The notes: generated by a model not told the origin, from the letters alone. DNA of 64,000 nucleotides from Ottowia sp. oral taxon 894 (GCF_001262075.1 NZ_CP012073.1:2157001-2221000), one strand, 5' to 3'; positions 28,260 to 39,259 are shown, counted from the stretch's first letter. Program-made: numbers and translations.

Positions 28260-30404
28260 ATGGTTGAAATTGAAATTGATGGCAAGAAGGTCGAAATAGC
28301 TGAGGGAAGCATGGTTATTCATGCTGCTGACAAAGCTGGCATGTATATTCCCCATTTTTGTTATCACAAAAAGCTATCCATCGTAGCCAGTTGCCGCATG
28401 TGCCTGGTGGACGTGGAAAAAGCGCCTAAACCGGTGCCTGCTTGCGCAACGCCTGTTACGCAAGGCATGGTGGTGCGCACTCACAGTGCCAAAGCTATCT
28501 CAGCGCAAAAATCGGTAATGGAGTTTCTCCTGATCAATCATCCGCTGGATTGTCCGGTTTGTGATCAGGGCGGAGAATGTCAGTTGCAGGATTTGGCTGT
28601 GGGTTATGGCATGTCGGGCACGCGTTATGAAGAAGAAAAGCGCGTGGTCAAACCCAAGGACGTGGGGCCGCTGATATCCATGCAGGAAATGACGCGCTGT
28701 ATTCATTGTACGCGTTGTGTGCGTTTTGGGCAGGAAATTGGCGGCTCAATGGAATTCGGCATGGCGAATCGTGGCGAATTTTCCGCAATTGAAACATTCA
28801 TTGGCCATAGCGTGGATTCTGAACTGTCGGGCAACATGATTGATGTTTGTCCAGTCGGCGCGCTCACCAGCAAGCCCTTCCGTTTCAGTGCCCGCACGTG
28901 GGAATTGTCTCGGCGAAAAAGCGTCAGTCCGCATGATTCAACTGGCGCGAACCTGATTGTGCAGGTCAAGAACAACAAGGTCATGCGCGTTGTTCCATTT
29001 GAAAATGAAGCTGTCAATGAATGTTGGATTGCGGATCGTGACCGTTTTTCTTATGAGGCGTTGAATGGCGAGGATCGCCTGACCAAGCCAATGCTCAAGC
29101 AGGGCGGGCAATGGCAGGAAGTGGATTGGCAAACCGCTCTTGAGTATGTGGCCAATGGCCTGAATGACATCAAGGCGGAATTTGGGACGGACAAAATTGG
29201 CGCTTTGGTGAGTCCGCACAGCACACTGGAGGAGTTGTATCTCGCAGCTCAATTGGTGCGGGGCTTGGGTAGTGAAAATATCGACTATCGCCTTCGCCAT
29301 ACTGAATTTGACCAGCCTGAGGGCATTCGGTGGCTTGGCACGACAGTTGAGTCTCTCTCCAGTTTGCAGGGGGCGCTGATTGTGGGGTCAAACCTGCGCA
29401 AGGACCATCCCTTGTTTGCACAGCGAATTCGCCAATCAGTGCGGCATGGCGCAGTCGTTTCGGCGATTACATCGCGCAATTTGCTGCGTGATGCGGATGC
29501 TTGGGCCATGCCCGTCCAAAATCAGTTTCTGCTTGATCCAGCCGATTGGTGCCAGGCGCTGGCTGCGGTTGCACAGGCAGTGGCGGCTGAAAAAGATGTG
29601 CCCGCTCCGGTTGAAGCGTTTGCTGATATTCCGGATTTGGCGATGTCCATTGCCAAGGCTTTGCTTTCGGGCGGCACTCAGGCGATTTTGCTGGGCAATG
29701 CGGCGGCGCATCATCCACAGGCCAGCAGCCTGCTGGCTTTGTGCCAGTGGCTGGGCTGCCAGACGGGAGCCAGCGTTGGTTATTTGACGGAAGCTGCCAA
29801 TACGGTTGGCGCGCAGTGGGTGAAGGCATTGCCGGGCCAGAATGGGCTGAATGCTGGACAAATGCTCGCAGGCGGCCTCAAGGCATTGCTGCTGCTCAAT
29901 ACTGAGCCTGCGATGGATGCAACTGCTCCGGTTGAAATGGAAGGCAACGGCATGGTGGTTACGTTCAGCCCATTCAAAGCCAACATGGATGTCAGCGATG
30001 TGCTGCTGCCCATTGCGCCTTTTTCCGAAACATCGGGAACGTTCGTGAATGCTGAAGGCCGCGTGCAGAGTTTTCATGCCGTGGTCAAGCCGTTGGGCGA
30101 CACGCGACCGGCATGGAAGGTGCTGCGCGTGCTTGGCGATATGCTGGGATTGGCGCAGCCTGTTTTCAATTCCTCGCAAGAAGTATTGGCGCACGCGTTG
30201 GGTGGCTCAGGTATTTCCATGCTGCCCGCCAGCTCGTTGAGCAACGCAACGCAAGCGTCCATCACAGTGGAAAAAGCTGTCAATGTGCCCCGTGATTGGG
30301 GAATCTACGAGCTGGATGGCATTGTGCGGCGCGCGCCTGCGCTTCAGCAGACAACGGATGCGCGCGAATACAGATCGCAGGGTGAGCAAGGAGTGGCGGC
30401 ATGA
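28260..30404 (+). CDS. nuoG: NADH-quinone oxidoreductase subunit G
   Basis: 75-kDa subunit with clusters N1b, N4 and N5. The N-terminal [2Fe-2S] domain has [40 protein letters not shown] and [20 protein letters not shown] follow, then [20 protein letters not shown]. At 714 residues it is the short, mitochondrial-like type. The extra cluster N7 motif of E. coli NuoG is absent: the position reads [16 protein letters not shown]. It overlaps nuoH by four bases. Confidence 0.95.
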   Translation: MVEIEIDGKKVEIAEGSMVIHAADKAGMYIPHFCYHKKLSIVASCRMCLVDVEKAPKPVPACATPVTQGMVVRTHSAKAISAQKSVMEFLLINHPLDCPVCDQGGECQLQDLAVGYGMSGTRYEEEKRVVKPKDVGPLISMQEMTRCIHCTRCVRFGQEIGGSMEFGMANRGEFSAIETFIGHSVDSELSGNMIDVCPVGALTSKPFRFSARTWELSRRKSVSPHDSTGANLIVQVKNNKVMRVVPFENEAVNECWIADRDRFSYEALNGEDRLTKPMLKQGGQWQEVDWQTALEYVANGLNDIKAEFGTDKIGALVSPHSTLEELYLAAQLVRGLGSENIDYRLRHTEFDQPEGIRWLGTTVESLSSLQGALIVGSNLRKDHPLFAQRIRQSVRHGAVVSAITSRNLLRDADAWAMPVQNQFLLDPADWCQALAAVAQAVAAEKDVPAPVEAFADIPDLAMSIAKALLSGGTQAILLGNAAAHHPQASSLLALCQWLGCQTGASVGYLTEAANTVGAQWVKALPGQNGLNAGQMLAGGLKALLLLNTEPAMDATAPVEMEGNGMVVTFSPFKANMDVSDVLLPIAPFSETSGTFVNAEGRVQSFHAVVKPLGDTRPAWKVLRVLGDMLGLAQPVFNSSQEVLAHALGGSGISMLPASSLSNATQASITVEKAVNVPRDWGIYELDGIVRRAPALQQTTDAREYRSQGEQGVAA

Positions 30405-31489
30405 TTGATGCGCTGCACGATTTTGGATTGCACCTGTTTGCAGGCCAATGGTGGGTGCATGCCGCATGGCCCATTGTTTGGACCCTGCTGAAAATCATCG
30501 CAATTATTGCTCCATTGATGATTGCTGTGGCCTACACCACCCTGTGGGAGCGCAAGTTGCTGGGCTGGATGCAAGCGCGGCACGGGCCTAACCGCGTGGG
30601 GCCCTGGGGTCTGCTGCAACCGGCTGCTGATGGCATTAAGTTGCTGACTAAGGAGATTATTCAGCCAACGGCTTCCGCCAAGGGGTTGTTCATCATGGGG
30701 CCGCTGATGGCCATCATGCCTGCTCTTGCAGCCTGGTCAGCCATTCCATTCGCGCCTCATGTGGCGTTGGCCGATGTGAATGCGGGGCTGCTGCTGGTTA
30801 TGGCCATCACTTCGATTGAGATTTATGGCGTGATTATCGCGGGGTGGTCTTCCAACTCGAAATACGCTTTTTTGGGCGCTTTGCGTGCTTCGGCCCAGAT
30901 GATCAGCTATGAGATTGCCATGGGCTTTTGCTTTCTAGCCGTGCTCATGGTGTCTGGCAGCATGAATTTGACTGACATTGTCATGAAGCAGGCGGAAGGC
31001 GTGGCCTTTGGCGGTATTTTTGCCGGCACCTTCCTGTCATGGAACTGGCTCCCGCTCATTCCGATGTTCGTGGTGTATCTGATTTCCATGGTAGCTGAAA
31101 CCAATCGGCACCCATTCGATGTGGTGGAAGGCGAAGCCGAGATTGTCGCAGGTCATATGGTCGAATATTCGGGCATGGGTTTTGCGGTATTTTTCCTGGG
31201 CGAATATGCCGCCATGTGGCTGGTTTCCATATTGGCAGTCATCATGTTTTTGGGTGGGTGGCTGCCGCCGGCTGATTTCGCACCGTTCACATGGATTCCT
31301 GGGTGGATTTGGCTGGGCGTCAAGACAGCCATCGTGCTGACCATGTTTATTTGGATTCGCGCCACTTTCCCTCGATTCCGTTATGACCAGATCATGCGCT
31401 TGGGATGGAAGGTGTTTATTCCCGTCACACTCGTTTGGTTATTGGTCATTGGCGTCTGGATGCATACGCCGCTGAATCTCTGGCTCTGA
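30401..31489 (+). CDS. nuoH: NADH-quinone oxidoreductase subunit H
   Basis: Membrane subunit at the quinone entry, about eight helices in 362 residues. Signature segments are [39 protein letters not shown] and the acidic [20 protein letters not shown]. It overlaps nuoG by four bases. Confidence 0.96.
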   Translation: MIDALHDFGLHLFAGQWWVHAAWPIVWTLLKIIAIIAPLMIAVAYTTLWERKLLGWMQARHGPNRVGPWGLLQPAADGIKLLTKEIIQPTASAKGLFIMGPLMAIMPALAAWSAIPFAPHVALADVNAGLLLVMAITSIEIYGVIIAGWSSNSKYAFLGALRASAQMISYEIAMGFCFLAVLMVSGSMNLTDIVMKQAEGVAFGGIFAGTFLSWNWLPLIPMFVVYLISMVAETNRHPFDVVEGEAEIVAGHMVEYSGMGFAVFFLGEYAAMWLVSILAVIMFLGGWLPPADFAPFTWIPGWIWLGVKTAIVLTMFIWIRATFPRFRYDQIMRLGWKVFIPVTLVWLLVIGVWMHTPLNLWL

Positions 31490-31505
31490 ACACCGGAGCG
31501 CGAAT

Positions 31506-32012
31506 ATGAATCCTGTTGCAACTCCTTTTTCGATCAAGGACTTTTTCAAGAGCTTTATGCTCCTGGAATTGCTCAAAGGCATGGCTTTGACGGGGCGTTA
31601 CGCTTTCCGCCGCAAAGTCACGGTGATGTTTCCGGAAGAAAAAACGCCGCTGTCACCGCGTTTTCGCGGCCTGCATGCCTTGCGCCGTTACGAAAATGGC
31701 GAGGAACGCTGCATTGCCTGCAAATTGTGCGAGGCTATCTGTCCGGCGATGGCCATCACTATCGAGTCCACCCGGCGGGAAGATGGCACGCGCCGCACCA
31801 CGCGCTATGACATTGATCTGACCAAATGCATCTTCTGCGGTTTCTGCGAGGAAAGCTGCCCAACCGATTCCATTGTCGAAACCCAGATTTTTGAATACCA
31901 CGGCGAAAAGCGCGGCGATCTTTATTTCACCAAGGAAATGCTGCTGGCCGTGGGTGACCGGTACGAAAAAGACATCGCTGCCGCGAAGGCCGCTGATGCC
32001 AAATATCGCTGA
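31506..32012 (+). CDS. nuoI: NADH-quinone oxidoreductase subunit I
   Basis: Ferredoxin-like subunit with clusters N6a and N6b. Two complete [4Fe-4S] motifs are visible: [20 protein letters not shown] and [19 protein letters not shown]. The 168 residues are normal for the family. It lies 16 bases after nuoH. Confidence 0.96.
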   Translation: MNPVATPFSIKDFFKSFMLLELLKGMALTGRYAFRRKVTVMFPEEKTPLSPRFRGLHALRRYENGEERCIACKLCEAICPAMAITIESTRREDGTRRTTRYDIDLTKCIFCGFCEESCPTDSIVETQIFEYHGEKRGDLYFTKEMLLAVGDRYEKDIAAAKAADAKYR

Positions 32013-32028
32013 TTCACAGGCACGATTC

Positions 32029-32682
32029 ATGGACATCCAGGCTGGTTTTTTCTATCTGTTTTCTGCCGTGCTGCTGTTTTCAGCATTCAGGGTGGTGACG
32101 GCGCGCAACCCCGTGCATGCCGTGCTTTTTCTGATGCTGGCGTTTTCGCAAGCTGCAGGAATCTGGCTGCTGCTGAAAGCCGAATTTCTTGCCATCACGC
32201 TGGTGCTGGTTTATCTGGGCGCGGTGATGGTGCTGTTCCTTTTTGTCGTGATGATGCTGGACATCAATATTGACAGTGCACGGCAAGGTTTTTGGAAGCA
32301 TTTTCCGCTGGCGTTGGGCGTAGGTGCCGTGATTACGCTTGAAATGGCGGCTGTCCTTAAAGGCGGCTTTAGCGCGGCGCAAGCGCCTGAAATGCAGGCA
32401 GTACTGGCTGGCGTGAACGCAGGCAATAGCAAGATGCTGGGCGGACTGCTATACACGCAATACCTGTACCCGGTGCAGATTGCCGCAGTCATTTTGCTGG
32501 TGGCCATGATCGCCGCCATTGCGCTCACGCTGCGCGAACGCAAGACTACCAAGAAAATTGATCCTTCCATTCAGGTGCGTGCCAAAGCGGCAGACCGTTT
32601 GGTCGTCGTTTCCATGCAGGCGACGCAGGCGGCTCCGGCAGTGGAGGAGGCGGCTGCTCCAGCCGAGGAGACGAAACGATGA
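32029..32682 (+). CDS. nuoJ: NADH-quinone oxidoreductase subunit J
   Basis: Membrane subunit with five helices. The ATG at 32029 gives 217 residues beginning [20 protein letters not shown], with [20 protein letters not shown] as the conserved third helix. The C-terminal 30 residues are an Ala/Glu-rich tail not shared by all relatives. It overlaps nuoK by four bases. Confidence 0.94.
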   Translation: MDIQAGFFYLFSAVLLFSAFRVVTARNPVHAVLFLMLAFSQAAGIWLLLKAEFLAITLVLVYLGAVMVLFLFVVMMLDINIDSARQGFWKHFPLALGVGAVITLEMAAVLKGGFSAAQAPEMQAVLAGVNAGNSKMLGGLLYTQYLYPVQIAAVILLVAMIAAIALTLRERKTTKKIDPSIQVRAKAADRLVVVSMQATQAAPAVEEAAAPAEETKR

Positions 32683-32981
32683 CATTGGCGCATTGCCTGA
32701 CATTGGGCGCAATTCTGTTTGCGATAGCTATCGTCGGCATTTTTCTCAACCGCAAGAATCTGATTGTGCTGCTCATGGCCATCGAGCTGATGCTGCTGGC
32801 TGTCAATCTGAATTTCGTGGCTTTTTCGCATTATCTGGGTGATATGCACGGGCAGGTGTTTGTTTTTTTCATCCTCACGGTGGCCGCTGCTGAATCGGCC
32901 ATTGGCCTGGCTATTTTGATGCTGCTGTTCCGCAATCGATCCAGCATTAATGTAGATGAACTCAATGAATTGAAAGGGTAA
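32679..32981 (+). CDS. nuoK: NADH-quinone oxidoreductase subunit K
   Basis: Small three-helix antiporter-like subunit, 100 residues. The membrane glutamates needed for proton movement are visible in [20 protein letters not shown] and in [20 protein letters not shown]. It starts in an ATGA overlap with nuoJ. Confidence 0.96.
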   Translation: MTLAHCLTLGAILFAIAIVGIFLNRKNLIVLLMAIELMLLAVNLNFVAFSHYLGDMHGQVFVFFILTVAAAESAIGLAILMLLFRNRSSINVDELNELKG

Positions 32982-32988
32982 ACGCATC

Positions 32989-35013
32989 ATGAGTCAGACC
33001 CTTTCCACTGCGGCTCTGCTGGCCGTTCCGCTTGTGCCTTTGGCTGGGTGCCTGGCTGCCGGTATTTTGGGTACAGCCTTCGGCGGCAACGTCATTGGCC
33101 GTCGCGCTTCGCATACGGCAACCATTCTGGGTGTTTTTATTGCCTTCCTTATTTCCGCCTGCACGCTCAAAAGCGTGGCGCTGGATGGCGCGCGATTCAA
33201 CCAGACCATTTATGAGTGGATGGTTGTGGGCGGACTGAAAATGGAAGTGGGCTTCATGGTCGATGGTCTTACGGCCATGATGATGTGCGTTGTCACCTTT
33301 GTATCGCTCATGGTGCACGTATATACCATTGGCTATATGGATGAAGACGCGGGCTACAACCGCTTTTTCTCTTATATCTCGCTATTCACTTTTTCCATGT
33401 TGATGCTGGTGATGAGCAACAACATGCTCCAGCTGTTTTTCGGCTGGGAAGCTGTGGGGCTGGTGTCTTATTTGCTGATCGGTTTCTGGTTCAACAAGCC
33501 AACAGCCATTTTCGCCAATATGAAGGCGTTTTTGGTAAACCGCGTGGGCGATTTCGGCTTTATCCTGGGAATCGGCCTGATTGCAGCTTATACCAATACC
33601 CTCAACTACACCGAAATATTCACCCATGCCCGCGAGCTGGCGGCCCAGACGATGCCGGGCACGGACTGGATGCTGGTGACGGTTATCTGCATTTGCCTGT
33701 TTATTGGCGCAATGGGCAAGAGCGCGCAGTTTCCACTGCACGTGTGGCTGCCGGATTCCATGGAAGGCCCCACGCCTATTTCCGCGCTGATTCACGCGGC
33801 CACCATGGTGACGGCAGGCATTTTCATGGTGACGCGCATGTCGCCGCTGTATGAGCTGTCGGATGCCGCCTTGAGTTTCATTATGGTTATTGGCGGCATT
33901 ACGGCGTTGTTCATGGGCTTTCTGGGCATTATTCAGAATGACATCAAACGCGTGGTGGCGTATTCCACGTTGTCGCAGCTAGGCTATATGACAGTCGCGT
34001 TGGGCGCTTCGGCTTATTCCGTGGCTGTGTTTCACCTGATGACGCATGCGTTTTTCAAGGCGCTGCTGTTTCTGGCAGCTGGTTCGGTCATTATGGGTAT
34101 GCACCATAACCAGGATATGCGCTGGATGGGCGGCGTGCGCAAATACATGCCTGTGACGCACTGGACTCTGCTGATCGGCACGCTGGCTCTGGTTGGCACG
34201 CCTTTTTTCTCGGGCTTTTATTCCAAGGACGCCATTATTGAAGCAGTAGGCGCCAGCCATGTCTGGGGGGCAGGCTTTGGCTATTTCGCCGTGCTGGCGG
34301 GCGTGTTTGTCACTTCTTTCTATTCATTCCGTCTTTATTTCCTCGTCTTCTGGGGCAAGGAGCGGTATGACCAGAACCCGGAAATCCACCACCATGATGA
34401 TCATCATGGCCACGGTCATGATGCCAAACCGCACGAGTCGCCCTGGGTCGTCTGGGTGCCGCTGGTCATGCTGGCCATACCTTCCATTTTCATCGGCTTT
34501 TTCACGCTCATGCCGCTGCTGTTTGGCCCGTATTTCAGCGATGTCATTTTTGTCGATGTCATGCGCCACGGCGCGATGGCCGAGCTGTCCGAACATATTC
34601 ATGGCGCTGTCAGCATGGCTTTGCATGGCTTTGTTTCCTGGCCGTTCTGGTTGGCCGTGGCGGGTGCGGCATCAGCTTGGTACATGTACATGGTCAATCC
34701 GGCGCTGCCAGCGGCGCTCAAGCGGTTCTTCATGAGCGCGGGCATTTACCAGTTTCTGGAAAACAAATATTTCATGGACTGGATTTACGAAAACATTTTT
34801 GCCCGTGGCGGCCGTGTGATTGGCACGGGGCTATGGCTGGGGGGCGACCGCGCGCTGATTGATGGCGCGGTGGTCAATGGCTCCTGGAAGCTGGTCGGCC
34901 GGATTTCGGCCCTGGTGCGCCGTGTGCAGACGGGCTATCTCTACCACTACGCCCTCTGGATGATTCTGGGTGTTTTCGTGTTCATGACGTTCTTTGTCTG
35001 GCTCAACAAGTAA
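32989..35013 (+). CDS. nuoL: NADH-quinone oxidoreductase subunit L
   Basis: Largest antiporter-like proton channel subunit, 674 residues and about 15-16 helices including the long lateral helix. The core motif is NRVGDFGFILGIGLIAAYTN, followed by SAQFPLHVWLPDSMEGPTPI and ALIHAATMVTAGIFMVTRMS. A histidine-rich loop (EIHHHDDHHGHGHDAKPHES, near residues 465-485) lies between helices. Functional meaning of the loop is unknown. Confidence 0.96.
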   Translation: MSQTLSTAALLAVPLVPLAGCLAAGILGTAFGGNVIGRRASHTATILGVFIAFLISACTLKSVALDGARFNQTIYEWMVVGGLKMEVGFMVDGLTAMMMCVVTFVSLMVHVYTIGYMDEDAGYNRFFSYISLFTFSMLMLVMSNNMLQLFFGWEAVGLVSYLLIGFWFNKPTAIFANMKAFLVNRVGDFGFILGIGLIAAYTNTLNYTEIFTHARELAAQTMPGTDWMLVTVICICLFIGAMGKSAQFPLHVWLPDSMEGPTPISALIHAATMVTAGIFMVTRMSPLYELSDAALSFIMVIGGITALFMGFLGIIQNDIKRVVAYSTLSQLGYMTVALGASAYSVAVFHLMTHAFFKALLFLAAGSVIMGMHHNQDMRWMGGVRKYMPVTHWTLLIGTLALVGTPFFSGFYSKDAIIEAVGASHVWGAGFGYFAVLAGVFVTSFYSFRLYFLVFWGKERYDQNPEIHHHDDHHGHGHDAKPHESPWVVWVPLVMLAIPSIFIGFFTLMPLLFGPYFSDVIFVDVMRHGAMAELSEHIHGAVSMALHGFVSWPFWLAVAGAASAWYMYMVNPALPAALKRFFMSAGIYQFLENKYFMDWIYENIFARGGRVIGTGLWLGGDRALIDGAVVNGSWKLVGRISALVRRVQTGYLYHYALWMILGVFVFMTFFVWLNK

Positions 35014-35028
35014 AAGGAAGCGTTGGAA

Positions 35029-36504
35029 ATGAGTTGGTTGAGCCTTGCCATCTGGACACTCATCGTCTTTGGCCTTGTCATCTTGCCGCTGGGGCGCGAT
35101 AGCCAAGCTTCGCTGGCGCGCTGGCTCGCGCTGGCCGGGTCTGTCCTGGGCTTTCTGGTCACGCTGCCGCTGTACACCGGCTTTCAGGCTGGCACGGCGC
35201 AAATGCAGTTTGTCGAAAAAGCGCCGTGGATTGAGCGCTTCAACATTTATTACCACCTCGGCGTGGATGGCATCTCTCTGTGGTTCGTGCTGTTGACGGC
35301 GTTCATCACCATCATCGTCGTCATTGCCGGCTGGGAAGTCATCCAGAAGAAGGTCAATCAGTACATGGCGGCCTTTCTCATCCTGTCCGGGCTGATGATT
35401 GGCGTGTTCGCCGCGCTGGACGGGCTGCTGTTTTACGTGTTCTTCGAGGCCACGCTGATTCCGATGTATCTCATCATCGGCGTCTGGGGCGGGCCCAACC
35501 GGATTTATGCCGCCTTCAAGTTCTTCCTCTACACCCTGATGGGGTCGCTGCTCACGATGGTGGCCTTCGTCTATCTGTATTGGCGTTCGGGCGGCAGTTT
35601 TGATATTCAAACCTGGCACCAGCTACCCCTGCCCCTGCCGGTACAGACGCTGCTGTTCTTCGCGATGTTCGCCGCCTTCGCCGTCAAGGTGCCCATGTGG
35701 CCCGTGCATACCTGGCTGCCGGATGTGCACGTGGAAGCGCCCACGGGCGGCTCCGCCGTGCTGGCAGCCATCATGCTCAAGCTGGGCGCGTATGGTTTTT
35801 TGCGCTTTTCCATGCCCATCGCGCCTGATGCCGCGCATGAATGGGCCTGGCTGATGATCACCCTCTCCCTTGTGGCCGTGATTTACGTGGGCCTGGTGGC
35901 GCTGGTGCAGCAGGACATGAAAAAGCTCGTGGCCTATTCCTCCGTGGCGCACATGGGTTTCGTCACCCTGGGTTTTTTCCTGTTCAACGACCTCGGCGTG
36001 GCGGGCGGCCTGGTGCAAATGGTTTCGCACGGGTTCGTTTCCGCCGCCATGTTCCTGGGCATTGGCGTGCTGTATGACCGCGTGCACTCGCGCGAAATCG
36101 CGGCCTATGGCGGCGTCGTCAATACCATGCCGCGCTTTGCCGCCTTCGCCCTGCTGTTTTCCATGGCCAACTGCGGTTTGCCGGGCACGGCGGGCTTCGT
36201 GGGCGAATGGATGGTGATTCTGGGCGCCGTGCAATTCAACTTCTGGATTGGCATGGGCGCTGCCACGGCGCTGATTCTGGGCGCCTCCTACACCCTGTGG
36301 ATGTACAAGCGCGTCTATCTGGGCGCCACCGGCAATGACCACGTGCGCCAGCTCAAGGACATCAATGCCCGCGAATGCCTGATGCTGGCCCTGCTGGCGG
36401 CCGCCATACTGGGCATGGGCCTGTATCCCAAGCCGTTCACTGACGTCATGGACGCCTCTGTAACCCACTTTTTGCAACACGTTGCCACATCCAAGCTGAA
36501 TTGA
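35029..36504 (+). CDS. nuoM: NADH-quinone oxidoreductase subunit M
   Basis: Antiporter-like proton channel subunit, 491 residues. The ATG at 35029 follows AAGGAAG at a normal distance; a TTG two codons earlier is less likely. Key segments are FVFFEATLIPMYLIIG-like YVFFEATLIPMYLIIGVWGG, AFAVKVPMWPVHTWLPDVHV and EAPTGGSAVLAAIMLKLGAY. The third codon positions here return to the high GC seen in most of the window. Confidence 0.95.
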   Translation: MSWLSLAIWTLIVFGLVILPLGRDSQASLARWLALAGSVLGFLVTLPLYTGFQAGTAQMQFVEKAPWIERFNIYYHLGVDGISLWFVLLTAFITIIVVIAGWEVIQKKVNQYMAAFLILSGLMIGVFAALDGLLFYVFFEATLIPMYLIIGVWGGPNRIYAAFKFFLYTLMGSLLTMVAFVYLYWRSGGSFDIQTWHQLPLPLPVQTLLFFAMFAAFAVKVPMWPVHTWLPDVHVEAPTGGSAVLAAIMLKLGAYGFLRFSMPIAPDAAHEWAWLMITLSLVAVIYVGLVALVQQDMKKLVAYSSVAHMGFVTLGFFLFNDLGVAGGLVQMVSHGFVSAAMFLGIGVLYDRVHSREIAAYGGVVNTMPRFAAFALLFSMANCGLPGTAGFVGEWMVILGAVQFNFWIGMGAATALILGASYTLWMYKRVYLGATGNDHVRQLKDINARECLMLALLAAAILGMGLYPKPFTDVMDASVTHFLQHVATSKLN

Positions 36505-36516
36505 GGAGCTGCAAAC

Positions 36517-38013
36517 ATGATTGACCGACTCAGCTGGCTGGCGATCTACCCTGAAATCGTGCTGCTGGCCATGGCTTGCGTGATTCTGCTGATGGACTTG
36601 ATGGTCAAGGGTAGGCTGCGCACGCCCACCTACCTGATGTCCCTGCTCACGCTGGCCGTGGTGGCTGCGCTGACGGCGTTTTTCGCGCAAGACGGCAAAA
36701 CCGTCTATGGCTTTGGCGGCCTGGTGGTGAGCGATCCCATGAGCAACTGGCTCAAGTGCTTTGCGGCCCTTTCCACCATCGTCTGCTTCGTCTATGGCCG
36801 CGCTTACGCGGCCGACCGGGGCATGCTGCGCGGCGGCGAGCTTTTCTCGATGGGCCTGCTGTCGCTGCTGGGCGCGTTCGTCATGGTTTCGGCCAACAAC
36901 TTCCTGCTCATTTACCTGGGGCTGGAGCTGATGACCCTCTCGGCCTACGCGCTTGTGGCGCTGCGCCGCGACGACGCCACGGCCACTGAAGCGGCCATGA
37001 AGTATTTCGTGCTGGGCGCGCTGGCTTCCGGCTTTTTGCTCTACGGCCTGTCCATGCTTTACGGCGCCACGGGCACACTCGATATCGGCGGCGTGCGCCA
37101 GGCCATTGAAGCGGGCGCGGCGCAAAAACAAGTGCTGGTATTCGGCCTTGTTTTCGTGGTGGCCGGCCTGGCCTTCAAGTTCGGCGTGGCGCCTTTCCAC
37201 ATGTGGCTGCCTGATGTGTACCAGGGCGCGCCTACGGCCATCACGCTCATGATCGGCTCGGCTCCCAAGATCGCGGCCTTCGCCATGGCCATCCGCCTGC
37301 TGGTGGAAGGTCTGCTGCCGCTGGCCTTTGACTGGCAGCAAATGCTGGCGCTGCTGGCCATTGCCTCGCTGCTTCTGGGCAACCTGGCGGCCATTGCGCA
37401 GACCAACCTCAAGCGCATGCTGGCCTACTCCACCATCGCGCAAATGAGCTTCGTGCTCATGGGCCTGATGGCGGGCGTGACGGACGGCAATCCGGCCGGG
37501 GCCGAAAACGCCTACAGCAGCGCCATGTTCTACACGCTCTCCTACGTGCTCACCACGCTCGTGAGCTTTGGCGTGATCATGCTGCTGGCGCGCCAGGGCT
37601 TTGAAAGCGAAGAAATCGCCGACTTCGCGGGCCTGAACCAGCGCAGCCCCTTGTTCGCCGGCATCATGCTCATCTGCCTGTTTTCGCTGGCGGGCATTCC
37701 GCCGATGGTGGGCTTTCAGGCCAAGCTTGGCGTCATCCAGGCGCTGGTGAGCACGGGGCAAAGCGCCTACATTGCGCTGGCCGTGTTCGCCATCGTCATG
37801 TCGCTGATTGCCGCCTTCTACTACCTGCGCGTCATCAAGGTCATGTATTTCGATGCGCCCGCCGGGCCGCAGGCGCAAGCCGCCATTGCCGCCCCGGCCG
37901 ATCTGCGGGCCGTGCTCACCGTCAATGGCCTGCTGGTGCTGGGCCTGGGCCTGCTGCCGGGCGCGCTGATGGAAGCCTGCCGCAGCGCCATTGCGCACAT
38001 GCTCAATACCTGA
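36517..38013 (+). CDS. nuoN: NADH-quinone oxidoreductase subunit N
   Basis: Third antiporter-like channel subunit, 498 residues. Diagnostic stretches are NFLLIYLGLELMTLSAYALV, EAAMKYFVLGALASGFLLYG and FKFGVAPFHMWLPDVYQGAP. It closes the nuo operon; a GGAG ribosome site precedes the ATG. No convincing terminator follows, only repeat A copy 8. Confidence 0.96.
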   Translation: MIDRLSWLAIYPEIVLLAMACVILLMDLMVKGRLRTPTYLMSLLTLAVVAALTAFFAQDGKTVYGFGGLVVSDPMSNWLKCFAALSTIVCFVYGRAYAADRGMLRGGELFSMGLLSLLGAFVMVSANNFLLIYLGLELMTLSAYALVALRRDDATATEAAMKYFVLGALASGFLLYGLSMLYGATGTLDIGGVRQAIEAGAAQKQVLVFGLVFVVAGLAFKFGVAPFHMWLPDVYQGAPTAITLMIGSAPKIAAFAMAIRLLVEGLLPLAFDWQQMLALLAIASLLLGNLAAIAQTNLKRMLAYSTIAQMSFVLMGLMAGVTDGNPAGAENAYSSAMFYTLSYVLTTLVSFGVIMLLARQGFESEEIADFAGLNQRSPLFAGIMLICLFSLAGIPPMVGFQAKLGVIQALVSTGQSAYIALAVFAIVMSLIAAFYYLRVIKVMYFDAPAGPQAQAAIAAPADLRAVLTVNGLLVLGLGLLPGALMEACRSAIAHMLNT

Positions 38014-38118
38014 AAGCCGAGGCGGCCCTGCTGCCGGCCCGCCGCCTGCGCTGCTTGCCTCTGGCGCTTGGCGCTCCTTGCAGCTGCTGCGCAGGCTGTT
38101 GAAAAGTCTGAAATACCT

Positions 38119-38203
38119 CAAAATCAGGAGCAAATTCAAGGCCCAGAAATGGCCTTTTGCGCAATATCGGCGGGGAGGTCATGCTATGGAACAAAGAGCA
38201 ATT
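38119..38203 (-). repeat. dispersed repeat A, copy 8
   Basis: Reverse orientation: AATCAGGAGCAAATTCAAGG, CCTTTTGCGCAATATC, then GAGGTCATGCTATGGAAC. It lies in the gap of about 290 bp between nuoN and the DUF2818 gene. Confidence 0.7.
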
Positions 38204-38301
38204 AAAGCGATGTGGCGCCAGACGCTGGCGCGCACATGCGGCATGCTCGCCGCCGCGCGCCGGGCGGCTGGCCCCGGCGGATATCGGGAAAAAGCATTGC
38301 C

Positions 38302-38607
38302 ATGAGTCAAAGCGCAAGCATCTGGCTGTTGATCGCCCTGGCGGCACTGGCCGCCAACCTGCCTTTTCTCAACCAGCGCTGGCTGGCCGTCTGGCCCGCG
38401 CCATCGGGCCGCAAAAGCCTGGGCCTGCGTTTGCTGGAGCTGGTGTTCTGGTACTTCGTGACGGGCGGTATTGGCAAGGCGCTGGAAGCCCATGCGGGGC
38501 AGATTCACCCGCAAGACTGGGAGTTCTACGCCGTCACCGCCGCGCTCTTTCTCACGCTGGCCTTTCCCGGCTTTGTTTACCGCTACCTGCTCAAACGTGG
38601 ACGCTGA
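38302..38607 (+). CDS. DUF2818 family membrane protein
   Basis: A 101-residue protein with about three membrane helices, starting MSQSASIWLLIALAALAANL and containing RLLELVFWYFVTGGIGKALE. This family of unknown function is regularly found directly after nuoN in betaproteobacteria, so a role connected to complex I is possible but unproven. Its 3' end overlaps the NUDIX gene. Confidence 0.82.
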   Translation: MSQSASIWLLIALAALAANLPFLNQRWLAVWPAPSGRKSLGLRLLELVFWYFVTGGIGKALEAHAGQIHPQDWEFYAVTAALFLTLAFPGFVYRYLLKRGR

Positions 38608-39259
38608 CCGCACCCCCGCCCCTTCGCTCTTCCCCGCCGGCCCTGACTTTCGGGACGAAACCCTGCGTGAGCAGCCGCTGGCCTCCGAGCCTTTGCTGCA
38701 AGGCCATTTCCTGCGCGTGCAGCGCGACACCGTGCGCCTGCCGGGCGGCCAACACGGCGGGCACGGCGGCACGGCCACCCGCGAATACGTGCGCCACCCC
38801 GGCGCAGCCGTCATCGCCGCCCTGCTGGAAGACGGACAGGGCGGCTGGCGCGTGGTGCTGGAGCGCCAATGGCGTCACCCCCTGGGCCAGGCCATCATCG
38901 AACTGCCCGCCGGCAAGCTCGACCCCGGCGAGCCGCCCCTGCACTGCGCGCAGCGTGAATTGCGCGAAGAAACCGGATACACCGCCCGCGAATGGGCCTG
39001 CGCGGGCCTGATGCACCCCACGCCCGCCTACTCCACCGAGGGCATCCACCTCTGGTTCGCGCGCGGCCTCACGGCAGGCCCGCGCCAGCTTGACGCGGGT
39101 GAACACCTGCACGTCTTCACCGCCACCGTGCCCGAACTGCTCGACTGGTGCCGCCAGGGCCGCGTGACCGACAGCAAAACCCTCGCCGCCGCCCTCTGGC
39201 TGCAAAACTACCTCAGCGGCGCGTGGCCGCTTGACTGGCAGCGCGATGAAAGTGCTTGA
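38597..39259 (+). CDS. NUDIX hydrolase, ADP-ribose pyrophosphatase type
   Basis: Predicted to hydrolyse ADP-ribose or similar nucleoside diphosphate derivatives. The complete NUDIX box G-x5-E-x7-REL-x-EE-x-GY is visible as GKLDPGEPPLHCAQRELREE then TGY. The flanking EYVRHPGAAVIAALLEDG and WRHPLGQAIIELPAGKL fit the NudF/ADPR group. The GTG at 38597 inside the end of the DUF2818 gene is the only reasonable start, giving 220 residues. The 3' end overlaps the DUF1178 gene by 14 bases, so the three genes form one unit. Confidence 0.85.
   Translation: MDADRTPAPSLFPAGPDFRDETLREQPLASEPLLQGHFLRVQRDTVRLPGGQHGGHGGTATREYVRHPGAAVIAALLEDGQGGWRVVLERQWRHPLGQAIIELPAGKLDPGEPPLHCAQRELREETGYTAREWACAGLMHPTPAYSTEGIHLWFARGLTAGPRQLDAGEHLHVFTATVPELLDWCRQGRVTDSKTLAAALWLQNYLSGAWPLDWQRDESA

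Noticed and set aside
35623-38139. 838-codon open frame antisense to nuoM-nuoN
   Set aside because: Same artefact: repetitive Gln/His/Gly/Arg composition and complete overlap with two certain genes.
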